A stretch of 64,000 nucleotides of DNA from Synergistaceae bacterium. Its GTDB lineage: Bacteria; Synergistota; Synergistia; Synergistales; Aminobacteriaceae. The stretch is from positions 1 to 64,000 of the forward strand of contig JAFUYQ010000014.1 in NCBI GenBank assembly GCA_017470485.1, written 5' to 3'. Shown one piece after another: positions 1 through 8,420 of this stretch (the stretch's first letter is position 1; each line of letters opens with the position of its first letter). Made by a program: the position numbers and the translations under genes. The notes under the pieces were generated by a model that saw nothing but the letters and a program-made list of their open reading frames with translations, ran no database searches and was not told where the DNA came from.

Positions 1-493
1 CCGTGTAGACGATGTAGTCCTCGTAAGTTCCGTTGGGAGCGGTGCTGAAATCCGCAACGTCAACGCCGAAGGACTTGCTTGTTCCGCCCTCAGCGTTGAC
101 CTCAGCAGCCGAGAACTCGAACGATAACGAGGCTTTGCTGTCCGCGTCTGAGGCGGTCTTGAAGGTGTAGGCGATTGAGTTTGTGCCTGACTTCAGCTTC
201 GGTGCGCTGACATCGTTTGACGATGTTGCAGTAACAACGACTTTCTTTGACGTGTCGAATGTCGTTGTTGTGTTCGCCGGGTCATGTTTGACGTTGATGT
301 TTCCGACTGAGTTCCAGCCCGCGCCGGTCAGTGTTAAGTCGGCGGGAACTGTGAGGACGTATGCCTCATCTGTGGTCGCGGCGTGAGCGACTGCGAGGGT
401 GAGCTTGGTTTTGTAGTCCGCTGACGCTATTGATGTCGCTCCGATTAATATAGCTGTGGCGACGAGAATTGCTGACAATTTCCTGATTTTCAT
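1..493 (-). CDS. Exported protein of unknown function (C-terminus beyond window)
   Basis: The frame is open from an ATG at 493 to the left edge, giving 164 codons without a stop. An AAGGAGAG ribosome binding site lies about 8 bases upstream. The N-terminus is a classic signal peptide: basic MKIRK, a hydrophobic stretch, then a likely cleavage after Ala-Ser-Ala at about residue 25. The mature part is rich in Thr, Ser, Ala, Val and Asp and alternates in a beta-strand-like pattern, as in secreted or surface beta-sandwich proteins. No catalytic motif is visible and I do not recognise the family. The right-hand neighbourhood is a 470-base gene-free stretch with a heptamer repeat, so it is probably first in its transcript. 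Confidence 0.8.
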   Translation of the reverse strand, partial: MKIRKLSAILVATAILIGATSIASADYKTKLTLAVAHAATTDEAYVLTVPADLTLTGAGWNSVGNINVKHDPANTTTTFDTSKKVVVTATSSNDVSAPKLKSGTNSIAYTFKTASDADSKASLSFEFSAAEVNAEGGTSKSFGVDVADFSTAPNGTYEDYIVYT

Positions 494-643
494 TATGATT
501 TTCTCTCCTTCTGAAATTTTGATTGTGATTTTCCGAAGCGCGGACATGATTAATCCGCGCGTACTGAATGGCGCGTGTGTGAATGGATTTCGTCATGTGA
601 AGCCTGAGAAGTGAGGAGATTTTAGACAGAAGTTAGCCGAGCC

Positions 644-730
644 GTAGCCCGTAGCCCGTAGCCCGTAGCCCGTAGCCCGTAGCCCGTAGCCCGTAGCCCG
701 TAGCCCGTAGCCCGTAGCCCGTAGCCCGTA
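644..730. repeat. Heptamer tandem repeat (GTAGCCC), 12 copies
   Basis: Twelve perfect copies of GTAGCCC are followed by a partial GTA. The block sits in the gene-free stretch 494-970. Its left flank (613-628, GAGGAGATTTTAGACA) and right flank (755-764, TTTTGTCAAG) resemble the flanks of a second heptamer array at 14380-14412 that has a different unit. Apart from this array and the 829-861 repeat I see no gene or RNA in 494-970. Confidence 0.95.
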
Positions 731-828
731 AATATTGTGTTCATGATTTTTTGATTTTGTCAAGATGAAAAAGGCTTGTTTTGCCTGAAACATCAAATGC
801 AACTCTTCTCTGTTCAAAATTTACAAGA

Positions 829-861
829 GTGTATATTTTACACTGGTGTATATTTTACACT
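829..861. promoter_or_regulatory. Tandem 17-bp dyad, operator-like
   Basis: The 16-mer GTGTATATTTTACACT occurs twice, starting at 829 and 846, a 17-base period. Each copy is itself a dyad (GTGTA, five bases, TACAC). Two adjacent dyads in an AT-rich intergenic stretch resemble a double operator or tandem promoter element. The only gene with a start to the left is the exported protein beginning at 493 on the minus strand, so a distal regulatory site for that gene is possible. The regulator is unknown. Confidence 0.45.
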
Positions 862-970
862 AACAGAGAACTAAGGCAGCAGGGGAATTAGTTTTTACTG
901 CCTTTTACTTACTGGGGTTAAAGTGATTTGAGGTCTTCTGGGGATAAGGCAGTTGCTTCGCATATAATTA

Positions 971-1624
971 TTAAGGCTTTCTTCTTCTCCTTACGGCCAA
1001 ATCATCAGGGACGTTCTCATTCCGCCACAGGAAACTATGTTTCGAGGCGGTCATACCGCTCAAAGGCAGCTCAACCCACCCCCAAGGGGTTACGAGAATA
1101 TATCTCAAAGTAATTCCCTGTTCCGAAAGCGCGTCAACATGCGGCGAGAACTTAACAACGTCATCAAAAATGAAAGTATCGCTTATTATCCAGACCCTCC
1201 GGCAGGTTGCCCTGTTGAAAACAGCCGCGTAATCTATCGCCGACCTCAGTCCGCTCTCATAATCAGGCGGAGCAATGCTTACGATAACAGCGTCAGACTT
1301 ACCGTCAGGAGCCTTAGAGTTCGGGATAACATCAGCATACTCGCCGAGTCCTTCGAGGCGTTCAAAGAGGAGTTCAAGTCCTCCCGGCTCATCTTCAAAA
1401 TCATCTCCGAATATTGACGCGAACATATCATTTTTTCTGTTGTCATTATCATCATTCTTCTCTGTCATTTCGCTCATCCATTCCTGAACTTTTGAGACCG
1501 CATCAAGTATGTATTCGGGGTATTCGTTCTCTGAGATGGCTGACAGCAACTCGCTAATAGTCATTTCGTTCTGATGGGGGGTTATATTCCCGTTATTGTT
1601 CTTGTTGTTTTTACCTTTGCACAT
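971..1624 (-). CDS. Hypothetical protein, 217 aa
   Basis: ATG at 1624 follows a strong GAAGGAGGC ribosome binding site. The first 15 residues are Asn/Lys-rich low complexity, residues about 20-75 look like an acidic helical segment, and the C-terminal half (about 95-200) has an alternating hydrophobic pattern typical of a small alpha/beta domain. No signal peptide or membrane segment is present, so it is probably cytoplasmic. I do not recognise the family. It ends with a basic tail (RRRRKP). It lies downstream of the ICMT-like gene on the same strand with a 34-base gap and may be co-transcribed with it. Confidence 0.7.
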   Translation of the reverse strand: MCKGKNNKNNNGNITPHQNEMTISELLSAISENEYPEYILDAVSKVQEWMSEMTEKNDDNDNRKNDMFASIFGDDFEDEPGGLELLFERLEGLGEYADVIPNSKAPDGKSDAVIVSIAPPDYESGLRSAIDYAAVFNRATCRRVWIISDTFIFDDVVKFSPHVDALSEQGITLRYILVTPWGWVELPLSGMTASKHSFLWRNENVPDDLAVRRRRKP

Positions 1625-1658
1625 TTTTCGAGCCTCCTTCGCTGCTGTAATTTAGCGG

Positions 1659-2216
1659 TTAATCATAGCACATTGATACAGCGATAATTATCGCAGTTCC
1701 TATTACCGTTGAAATCACCGTATGAATTTCGCTCCGTTTAACTGTTTCCCAGTTGACGGGAGCTTTCAGGGCTTTAATATCAAATTTTACCGGCATGAAG
1801 CGTTTTACTTTCGAGCAGTAATCCTCGTATTCACTGCCGAATTTAGAGCGTAAAAATTCTTCTTCATGCGGAATAATCACAAGCACATAGAGAAGATAGA
1901 AGCTGACCGCAAAAATTAAGACCGCCCATTTTCCTGCAATCATGCTCCAGCCGAGACCGATAATGAAATTTCCGAAGTAAAGAGGATTTCTCATTAACGA
2001 GTAAGGCCCTCCTGTAGCGAGTTTCAGAGCTTTAACGTTCTCGCCCCTGTAAAGCCCTATTACTCCGGCCGACCAGCAACGCCATAGCTGGCCAGCCGCT
2101 ACGACCGCAAGAGATACGGTGATGATTTCGGGGGAAGAACCTCTCACCATGAAAAGTATAGCGATGAAAATTAATGTCCATATTCCGCCGCGCATTTTGA
2201 AAATCCATTCACGCAT
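1659..2216 (-). CDS. Isoprenylcysteine carboxyl methyltransferase-like membrane protein
   Basis: A 185-residue integral membrane protein with four or five hydrophobic segments. It carries the ICMT/PEMT-type signature: GGPYSLMRNPLYFGN near residues 70-85 and HEEEFLRSKFGSEYEDYC near 120-140, where the Arg-Asn-Pro and Glu-Glu positions contact S-adenosylmethionine and substrate in this superfamily. Bacteria lack prenylated CaaX proteins, so the substrate is probably a lipid or small hydrophobic molecule. The start overlaps the end of the upstream flippase-like gene by 8 bases, implying translational coupling and a joint envelope-lipid role. Confidence 0.8.
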   Translation of the reverse strand: MREWIFKMRGGIWTLIFIAILFMVRGSSPEIITVSLAVVAAGQLWRCWSAGVIGLYRGENVKALKLATGGPYSLMRNPLYFGNFIIGLGWSMIAGKWAVLIFAVSFYLLYVLVIIPHEEEFLRSKFGSEYEDYCSKVKRFMPVKFDIKALKAPVNWETVKRSEIHTVISTVIGTAIIIAVSMCYD

Positions 2217-3255
2217 CTTCGACTGAAGCTCCTTTGTGTAAATTCTCGCTTACCCCCCAGCCCAGCATTCTAACGACAACGACAACGCCCATGAAAATTG
2301 AAATGTAGTCGGTGAAGAAACGGCATATTACTGACATTATTCCGGCCATGTTCTCAGGCATAAGGACGGAATATAGCAATGCTCCGCCCCCTTCGGCAAC
2401 TCCGCTCGCGCCGGGCGTAGGAACAAAGTAAAGAATGAACATGAATACTGCCTGAACAGCTATGGTCTGCGAGTACCTGAAAGGAAGCCCTACGGCTGAC
2501 ATAAGAACCGGCAGGACGCTGAACAGTGCCAGAAGATGAAGCACGGAAAGCACCACAGCTATAAGCACCCATAACTTGCCGGTGTTGAATGCGAGTCTGA
2601 AGTTCAGAATGTAATTGTCGATTTCGCGGTCTAACCAGCGGACGATTTTAATGACAGTTCTGTTCGAGTGCATGAAGTTGAAACGCCTCAGCCACAGGAC
2701 AACTATATGACTCAGCCTCTTGATTGTGTTAGGCTTTATGATTGTGAACGCTATGAACGCCCATGTCGCTAAAATTACTATGAACACGTAGAACACAAGA
2801 CCTTTAAGGAACGGACTGCCCTCAAGAATTTCGGGGTCGAGCATTAAGGCTATAGGCACTGTGAGCGAAAGTATCAAAACCGTCAGCATTGTGCGCATTA
2901 AAGTGATTGCGATTCCTTTCCCGACAGGAATACCTTTTTTATAGAGCGCGTAAACCTGAAACGGCCCTCCGCCCGACTGCATGGGGGTAACGGCACTTCC
3001 GAAGTAATTGAGCCACGTCAGAATTATTCCCAGAGAGAACGGGACATTTTCGTGAGCTGCTGATGACAGGGCGCAGAATCTTCCGGCATCGCACACCCAT
3101 GCTGCGAATACAACTAGGAGAGCCAGAAGAAGTTTAAGTTTATCTGCGGCTAATAACGAGCGTATAGTTTGTTCGTCAACGCTTCGGATAATGATTAACG
3201 CGCTCACTCCGAACGCTAACAGTATGAAGATGATTAGTCCTTTCCTGAGAGACAA
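2209..3255 (-). CDS. Flippase-like (LPG-synthase TM / AglD family) membrane protein
   Basis: A 348-residue polytopic protein with about eight hydrophobic segments. It contains the typical region of the lysylphosphatidylglycerol synthase transmembrane family: a TM3-4 segment with VTPMQSGGGPFQVYALYKKG near 90-110 and FVPTPGASGVAEGG near 278-292. Relatives are thought to move lipid-linked intermediates across the inner membrane; the substrate here is unknown. The start is TTG at 3255 after GGAGG. It overlaps the ICMT-like gene by 8 bases and is divergent from waaA, which supports an envelope role. Confidence 0.82.
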   Translation of the reverse strand: MSLRKGLIIFILLAFGVSALIIIRSVDEQTIRSLLAADKLKLLLALLVVFAAWVCDAGRFCALSSAAHENVPFSLGIILTWLNYFGSAVTPMQSGGGPFQVYALYKKGIPVGKGIAITLMRTMLTVLILSLTVPIALMLDPEILEGSPFLKGLVFYVFIVILATWAFIAFTIIKPNTIKRLSHIVVLWLRRFNFMHSNRTVIKIVRWLDREIDNYILNFRLAFNTGKLWVLIAVVLSVLHLLALFSVLPVLMSAVGLPFRYSQTIAVQAVFMFILYFVPTPGASGVAEGGGALLYSVLMPENMAGIMSVICRFFTDYISIFMGVVVVVRMLGWGVSENLHKGASVEDA

Positions 3256-3289
3256 AGCGAAGATTCCTCCGTCATGAAAAATTAAGGCT

Positions 3290-3339
3290 ATTATAACCTG
3301 TGAAAGGCCGACTCATAAAATTTCACAAGAAGTTATAAT
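3290..3339. promoter_or_regulatory. Divergent -10 boxes between flippase-like gene and waaA
   Basis: A perfect TATAAT reads rightward at 3334-3339, 22 bases before the waaA start. A second reads leftward (attata on the plus strand, 3290-3295) ahead of the flippase-like gene. A TTATGA at 3313-3318 on the minus strand, 17 bases from the leftward box, is a plausible -35. The rightward -35 is weak. Confidence 0.5.
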
Positions 3340-3361
3340 GAAATAGAAAGGAGGAATCATA

Positions 3362-4642
3362 TTGAAATTAAACAATAACGCTTCCCCGAAAGGAATGTGC
3401 ATATACCGTTCAATAACAGGCGCATTTTTCGCGCTGGGAGGCTTGAAGATTCTAAACCGTAAATACAAGGGCGAAATCTCCGAACGCACCGGCCATGTTG
3501 AGAACGTCCCCGAAAATTCCGTATGGGTTCACGCGGTGTCAGTCGGTGAGGTTCAGTCGGCAAGTTCATTAATCCGCCGTATAAAATCAAGAAGTCCTTA
3601 CCCCTGTATAATCTCAACCGTAACACCGACAGGGCGCGAAATGGCTCAGAAATTACTCTCAGGGATTGCCGACCGCATAATCTACAGTCCGTTCGACTCG
3701 CGAAAATTCGTAACCCGTTCGCTCGATTCGATAAGGCCGGCAATATATATAACGATGGAAACTGAATTATGGCCTGAGATTCTGACGCAGTTGAAAGCGC
3801 GTAACATTCCTGCATTTCTGGCGAACGGAAGAATCTCCGAAAAGAGTTTCAGAAGGCTGAGGCACACAAAATTTTTCTGGCGCGGAATCCTCAACTGCTT
3901 TGCCAAATTAATGGTGAGATTTAACGAGGACAAAGAGAAATTCGCAGCATTGGGAGTGCCTTCGGAGAAAATCATAGTTACTGGGGACTGCAAGGTTGAT
4001 ACATTGCTTGACCGCCGGAAAGTTACCGGCCCTGAGAAATGGAGCTGGCTTAAAAACGGAAGTTCACCCCTCTTCACGGCAGGAAGCACTCACGCAGGCG
4101 AGGACGAAATCGTAATCTCAGCGTTCAGAATGGCACGGCGTAAATTTCCCGGCGCAAGGCTCGCAATAGTCCCGAGACACCCCGAACGCGCTTTGATGAC
4201 CGTAGCTTCTGCGCTTCCTTATGACGATGTTCACGCGGAACTTCTTTCGCGGATTGACCCCGAACATAATGACGCTGATATTATCGTCGTTGACAAAATA
4301 GGAGTGTTATTTGACCTCTACGCGGCAAGCGACGCTGTTTTCATCGGAGGGAGCTTAGTTCAGAAGGGCGGCCAGAATCCTTTTGAATCTGCATTGTTCG
4401 GACTTCCTGCGATTCACGGGCCCTGCATGACAGATTTCCCCGACACCGAGAGAATGGACTCAATGGGCGCGGCGGTCTGCGTTCACAACGACTCCGAACT
4501 ATCACGGGCATGGTGCGAGTGCGTTGACCCTGAGAACGTGAAACTCGCCTTGAAGAACTGCAACGCTTATTTCAACACTCTCGGAGGGGCGGCGAAAAAA
4601 ACTTGGAGCGAAATTGAGGCGTACATGCGGTCAGAGGAGTGA
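3362..4642 (+). CDS. waaA: 3-deoxy-D-manno-octulosonic acid (Kdo) transferase
   Basis: WaaA/KdtA transfers Kdo from CMP-Kdo to lipid A precursor at the inner face of the inner membrane, an essential step of LPS core synthesis. The 426 residues match the family length. Visible blocks are an N-terminal hydrophobic anchor, VHAVSVGEV near 56 (with the catalytic-type Glu), STVTPTGREMAQ near 82, ETELWPEI near 131, LANGRISEKSF near 155, GSTHAGE near 242, FIGGSLVQKGGQNPFE near 327. The start is TTG at 3362 with AAAGGAGG ahead of it. Its presence argues for a diderm envelope with LPS. Confidence 0.95.
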   Translation: MKLNNNASPKGMCIYRSITGAFFALGGLKILNRKYKGEISERTGHVENVPENSVWVHAVSVGEVQSASSLIRRIKSRSPYPCIISTVTPTGREMAQKLLSGIADRIIYSPFDSRKFVTRSLDSIRPAIYITMETELWPEILTQLKARNIPAFLANGRISEKSFRRLRHTKFFWRGILNCFAKLMVRFNEDKEKFAALGVPSEKIIVTGDCKVDTLLDRRKVTGPEKWSWLKNGSSPLFTAGSTHAGEDEIVISAFRMARRKFPGARLAIVPRHPERALMTVASALPYDDVHAELLSRIDPEHNDADIIVVDKIGVLFDLYAASDAVFIGGSLVQKGGQNPFESALFGLPAIHGPCMTDFPDTERMDSMGAAVCVHNDSELSRAWCECVDPENVKLALKNCNAYFNTLGGAAKKTWSEIEAYMRSEE

Positions 4643-4651
4643 AAAATTTTC

Positions 4652-5428
4652 ATGATGCGGAATTTTAAGACAGGACTCGCGCTGTCGCTAGTGCTTTTGA
4701 TTTTTACGTGTTCTGATGTTTTCGCACTGAGAGGAGACAAACACGCAGAGCTGTGGAATGATGTATTCGGAATTCATGACAGCGCAGCAAAGGAGAAAAT
4801 TCAGCCACTATGGAAAGCGTCTCAAGAAGTTATTGACGGAGTAGGGAACGACTACAGGGATTTACAGGCGAGATTCAACTGGTTCACATGGGGAAGTTAC
4901 GGACACAGGCTTCTCTTTCACTGGGGCTTCAACACTAACCCCAAGAATTTCGCTCCTCTCGTCAGGCAGGTTCGCTCATGCCTGAAAAATCACCCTGACG
5001 CTAAGAATCAGGAGAGAGAGTTTTTCTCTTACCTCACAACGAGCATTCAGGCGCGGCGCAACCGAAAACTCATCAACGCCGTTACGTCATTAACAGGAAT
5101 ACCGACAGCGCGAGGTTACGCCAACGCTGTCGCGACAATTATCTATGACGTTCACCTTCTCGGCGATTACATGACAGTCAACACATCTGCGCTTCCTAAA
5201 ATTGACGAAATCGAGAATGACATCGTTCAGAACGGATTAAGCAAACTTATTCACGGCGGTGATAAGTCCGAGAGACTCAAAAAGATTGACGATGAACTCA
5301 AAGCCTCAATCCGCGCTGGCAGAGGACGAATTAACAGTGTTCGCGCCATGCTCCTCACTGAGACCGTCAAAAAATATCTCCCTCAAATTCTCAGTGAACG
5401 ATTCAAAAATATTCTCAGCAATAAATGA
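4652..5428 (+). CDS. Exported protein of unknown function, 258 aa
   Basis: The start is one of two tandem ATGs (4652/4655), with GAGGAG 12 bases ahead, just after waaA. An N-terminal signal peptide ends near Ala25. The mature protein has His/Asp-rich segments (GDKHAELWNDVFG, GSYGHRLLFHWGF, IIYDVHLLGDYM) whose spacing recalls zinc-binding helical proteins such as the phospholipase C/S1-P1 nuclease fold. That resemblance is my inference from the His and Asp pattern only. The downstream Sel1-repeat gene follows within 50 bases, so the two are probably co-transcribed. Confidence 0.75.
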   Translation: MMRNFKTGLALSLVLLIFTCSDVFALRGDKHAELWNDVFGIHDSAAKEKIQPLWKASQEVIDGVGNDYRDLQARFNWFTWGSYGHRLLFHWGFNTNPKNFAPLVRQVRSCLKNHPDAKNQEREFFSYLTTSIQARRNRKLINAVTSLTGIPTARGYANAVATIIYDVHLLGDYMTVNTSALPKIDEIENDIVQNGLSKLIHGGDKSERLKKIDDELKASIRAGRGRINSVRAMLLTETVKKYLPQILSERFKNILSNK

Positions 5429-5472
5429 TAGAATATCAACATTCCATGAGAAGTGAGAAGGAGGCAAATTTA

Positions 5473-7476
5473 GTGAAGCGTTTAATTTCATTGCTGCTCG
5501 TGCTGCTCACAGTGTCGGCATCTTCACCTGCTTACCCCGAAGAAGAATATGACCCTCAGCACACCATGCTCGCCTTGAACATGGCGATAGTTTCGATTCA
5601 CAGGATAGTGTCAACTCAGGACAGAATCATTCTCGATCAGGAGTACAACACTATCATCAACAAACTGGCTCTCGGAAATATTGAGAGCGACTACGAGATG
5701 ACGGGGCTTTTCGCCGAACTGATGAACTTCATCACGGGCAAGGGGCTTCGTCAAGAAGAGGCTCAGAGATTTCAAGAGCGTTACAACCGCCGGGAACAGA
5801 GACAGATTATCAACGCTCTGTCAGGAATCAGGGCTTACGGCGGAAACCTCTGGAGCTGGCTCGGAAGTCTCGCGACCTCTTGCGTGTCGTCATACTTCAC
5901 TTATCACTCCGCAAAAGGCGAACTCCTTGAGGGACTCAATGATGATTTATGGCAGCTGAAGAAAGAAGAGATTGAGGACTGCAACGATCTTCAAGTGAAA
6001 CTGCTAAATTCATCGTGGAATCTTCTACGTCAGTACAAGCTGCCTGACGAGTACAGGCTGACTCAAGAGACCCTTGACGGTTACTACAAGGCCGTGAACG
6101 AGGCTGACCCTGCGAAGCGTCTGCGAATGTTGCGAGCGCGGAACATTGAGAAGAATTTTCAGGTCTATCCGCCCTACTGGTACTACAGGGCGAAAGCGGC
6201 TCAGGAATCCGGCGATGACTCTGAGACGTTGAAGTGTTGGGACAAGTTCGCGGAAGTCTGGCGGCCTGTTCTGAGGAATGACCCGTACAAACTTGAGGAA
6301 GCGAAGTACAGGGTTCAGAGGCTTTCTGGGGACGCTGAGAAGAACCGTGAGGAGATTCGGCGGCTTCTGGAAGTGATTCAGGACAACACTACCGCGGGGG
6401 ACTGGAGCAATAATCTTTTTGCAGGAGTTGCGTATTTCCTTCTGGGCGACAAGGACGAGGGGATTACGTGTATTCAAGAAAATGTAGATTTTGGCTATGG
6501 CGCAGATGTTAGCGGAGTTATATTAAGCCAACTGAAAGCGGACAACATAAGTGAGCTGTCTCAAATTTCTGATGAGATAGAGAAAATTGAAGTTCAGCGT
6601 TTGATTGACAATGCCAAAGACAAGGAAGCTGCCAATTTTGTGGTTTCCATGTTCAAGCTGACATCAACGGATTTTGTAGCCGCTCTTACAAAAGTGATGG
6701 AGCGTCCCGCCGATGAGGTTAAAAATCCTGTTATCTGGGGTGTTATGTGGCATGTAGCTAGGCTGTCCACCCCATCGATTGAATCGCAGCAGTTTCTGAA
6801 CAATGTGGACAGTCGTTTTCGGAGTTGCCAGAATATAGATGAGTCCTACAAGGATATTCTGCCTATAGTCAGGCATTACGTGGATAAGGGTAATGTGGAC
6901 GCGATGTTCTTCTACGCAAGAATGTTCTATAACGGGCGCGGAGTCGGGAAAGATTTGCAACAGGCAATGAAATTCCTTAAACCGTATGTGGAAAAAGATA
7001 ACTTCTATGGGGAATATCTGCTAGGTATGTGCTACATGGAGAAGAGTGAATATGAGAATGCGGAAAAATATCTGGCACGCTCAGCGGAAAAAGGATACGC
7101 AGCCGCTCAAGACTGGCTGGGCGATTTATATTATCAGGGCAAGCTAGGCGACAGAAACTACAAAAAAGCCTTTGAACTTTACAGCAAGGCCGCTGAACAG
7201 GGATATAACTACAGCATATACTCTCTTGTCGACGCATATTATCAGGGGCGCGGAACGTACACAGATTACTATGAAGCCTATAAGTGGCTCAATGTGGCCT
7301 CGCTTTTCGGATATACCCCTCCTGATTGGGCATACAAAGTTGTGAGAAAAGCTGAAGGGCATAAGGGTTTGATATTTGACGATGACCCAGCGCTTTCATG
7401 GTCATCGCGTCAGCAAGCCAAAGAAGAGGCACAGCGCAAATACGACGAAATCAAGAAGCGTAACGGCTGGGAGTAA
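5473..7476 (+). CDS. Exported Sel1/TPR-repeat protein, 667 aa
   Basis: I choose GTG at 5473 over upstream in-frame starts because GAAGGAGG lies just before it and the product then begins with a clean signal peptide (basic VKR, then an Ile/Leu-rich core, cleavage near Ala-Tyr-Pro). Residues about 480-640 contain at least three Sel1-type repeats (for example DAMFFYARMFYNGRGV, AAAQDWLGDLYYQGKLGD, YSIYSLVDAYYQGRGTYTD), which form helical hairpins for protein-protein contacts. The middle is helical and TPR-like. A periplasmic scaffold role is likely. Codon usage changes around base 6478, with more T- and A-ending codons after it. Confidence 0.82.
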   Translation: MKRLISLLLVLLTVSASSPAYPEEEYDPQHTMLALNMAIVSIHRIVSTQDRIILDQEYNTIINKLALGNIESDYEMTGLFAELMNFITGKGLRQEEAQRFQERYNRREQRQIINALSGIRAYGGNLWSWLGSLATSCVSSYFTYHSAKGELLEGLNDDLWQLKKEEIEDCNDLQVKLLNSSWNLLRQYKLPDEYRLTQETLDGYYKAVNEADPAKRLRMLRARNIEKNFQVYPPYWYYRAKAAQESGDDSETLKCWDKFAEVWRPVLRNDPYKLEEAKYRVQRLSGDAEKNREEIRRLLEVIQDNTTAGDWSNNLFAGVAYFLLGDKDEGITCIQENVDFGYGADVSGVILSQLKADNISELSQISDEIEKIEVQRLIDNAKDKEAANFVVSMFKLTSTDFVAALTKVMERPADEVKNPVIWGVMWHVARLSTPSIESQQFLNNVDSRFRSCQNIDESYKDILPIVRHYVDKGNVDAMFFYARMFYNGRGVGKDLQQAMKFLKPYVEKDNFYGEYLLGMCYMEKSEYENAEKYLARSAEKGYAAAQDWLGDLYYQGKLGDRNYKKAFELYSKAAEQGYNYSIYSLVDAYYQGRGTYTDYYEAYKWLNVASLFGYTPPDWAYKVVRKAEGHKGLIFDDDPALSWSSRQQAKEEAQRKYDEIKKRNGWE

Positions 7477-7500
7477 GTCTGCCGTCTGAAAATCAAAAAC

Positions 7501-7537
7501 AAAAAACACCCTCCGTTCCGCTGAGGATTGGAGGGCT
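7501..7537 (-). terminator. Terminator hairpin, copy 1 of a 37-bp direct repeat
   Basis: CCCTCC/GGAGGG forms a stem around a purine-rich loop; read leftward it is followed by a T-run (7501-7506), so it terminates vapD. The same 37 bases recur at 7886-7922 with one mismatch. Confidence 0.8.
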
Positions 7538-7541
7538 AAAA

Positions 7542-7841
7542 TTATTCGTTCTCTAATTCGATTGCCGGCATCAAGTTATTGTTTTCCTCAATACGCAACA
7601 TTCTGATGTCCGTCACGCATTTGGAAAGCCACTGCAATTTTTTCGAGAGCTTTTGAATCAAGATAACGCATCTTACAGCGTCTATTGTCTCATCTCCGAA
7701 GTATAAGCTGCCCTGCTGATGAGTAAAGCCGTTTGCCTTTAGAAAGTTCCCTATTTCCTTGTAGGCATTGTTGGGACTTTTGGAAGAGTAATGCTGTTCC
7801 AAATCTTCTATTCTCAGGTCTAAAACTATTGCGTAAGACAT
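7542..7841 (-). CDS. vapD: VapD-family protein (Cas2-like endoribonuclease)
   Basis: A 99-residue protein starting at ATG 7841 after AAAGGAG. It matches the virulence-associated protein D family: MSYAIVLDLRIEDLEQHY at the N-terminus, AYKEIGNFLKANGF near 27-40, QGSLYFGDE near 43, and the C-terminal block DIRMLRIEENNNLMPAI. Characterised VapD proteins have a ferredoxin-like fold related to Cas2 and cleave single-stranded RNA; some act as toxins. No VapX-like antitoxin is visible beside it. The gene is flanked by two near-identical hairpin repeats and lies next to a tRNA cluster, which suggests acquisition as a small cassette. There is a TATAAT-like -10 in the 40 bases upstream. Confidence 0.88.
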   Translation of the reverse strand: MSYAIVLDLRIEDLEQHYSSKSPNNAYKEIGNFLKANGFTHQQGSLYFGDETIDAVRCVILIQKLSKKLQWLSKCVTDIRMLRIEENNNLMPAIELENE

Positions 7842-7885
7842 GATGTTGCATCTCCTTTCTTTGATGAATTATATTACACGTAATG

Positions 7886-7922
7886 AAAAAACGCCCTCCG
7901 TTCCGCTGAGGATTGGAGGGCT
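7886..7922 (-). repeat. Copy 2 of the 37-bp hairpin direct repeat
   Basis: Identical to 7501-7537 except at one position and in the same orientation. It sits upstream of vapD, where no leftward gene needs a terminator, so it looks like a duplication product rather than a functional terminator. Confidence 0.85.
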
Positions 7923-8003
7923 TTAATGTCAGCATATCGTCTCAGAACTTTCGTTGACGAGGTAACTTCACCGCGGAACAATAACAAATTGAATCATACA
8001 TGC

Positions 8004-8032
8004 TTGACAGAAAAAAGAACGGGGCGTAAAAT
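8004..8032 (+). promoter_or_regulatory. Sigma-70-type promoter of the tRNA cluster
   Basis: TTGACA at 8004-8009, a 17-base spacer and TAAAAT at 8027-8032, 17 bases before tRNA-Val. This is near-consensus and fits a strong stable-RNA promoter. Confidence 0.85.
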
Positions 8033-8049
8033 ACCTTTCGTTGTTCGCC

Positions 8050-8124
8050 GGGCGGATAGTTCAGCGGTAGAACACCTGCTTTACACGCAGGGGGTCGTAG
8101 GTTCGAACCCTGCTTCGCCCACCA
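8050..8124 (+). tRNA. tRNA-Val (anticodon TAC)
   Basis: A seven-base acceptor stem (GGGCGGA/TTCGCCC), D-arm, anticodon loop TTTACAC, GTTCGAACC T-arm and an encoded ACCA end. First gene of a four-tRNA cluster. Confidence 0.96.
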
Positions 8125-8139
8125 AGTGATTTGTTACGC

Positions 8140-8217
8140 GGGGTCGTAGCTCAGTCGGTTTAGAGTGTCGGCCTGTCACGCCGAAGGTCGCGAGTTCAAG
8201 TCTCGTCGGCCCCGCCA
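8140..8217 (+). tRNA. tRNA-Asp (anticodon GTC)
   Basis: The cloverleaf has acceptor GGGGTCG, anticodon loop CTGTCAC, T-loop GTTCAAGTC and encoded GCCA end. Confidence 0.96.
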
Positions 8218-8238
8218 ATAAAAATCATGACAGTGTAA

Positions 8239-8314
8239 GGCGGGATAGCTCAGATGGTAGAGCAATGGACTGAAAATCCATGTGTCCCCGGTTCGATTCT
8301 GGGTCCCGCCACCA
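8239..8314 (+). tRNA. tRNA-Phe (anticodon GAA)
   Basis: Acceptor GGCGGGA pairs with TCCCGCC; the anticodon loop is CTGAAAA; the T-arm contains GGTTCGATTC; ACCA is encoded. Confidence 0.96.
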
Positions 8315-8328
8315 GTAAAAAAATAATT

Positions 8329-8403
8329 GCGGAAGTAGCTCAGGGGTAGAGCACAACCTTGCCAAGGTTGGGGTCGCGGGTTCAAATCCCGTCTTCCGCT
8401 CCA
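8329..8403 (+). tRNA. tRNA-Gly (anticodon GCC)
   Basis: Acceptor GCGGAAG pairs with CTTCCGC; the anticodon loop reads TTGCCAA; TCCA is encoded at the end. Last gene of the cluster. Confidence 0.96.
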
Positions 8404-8420
8404 AAATTACGAAGATAACA

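Noticed and set aside
644..730. Possible CRISPR array
   Set aside because: The repeat is a continuous heptamer with no spacers and there are no cas genes.
593..817. Protein frame with repeating YGLRATG units
   Set aside because: It is produced by reading the heptamer array; the start is a TTG without a ribosome binding site and it overlaps no recognisable domain.
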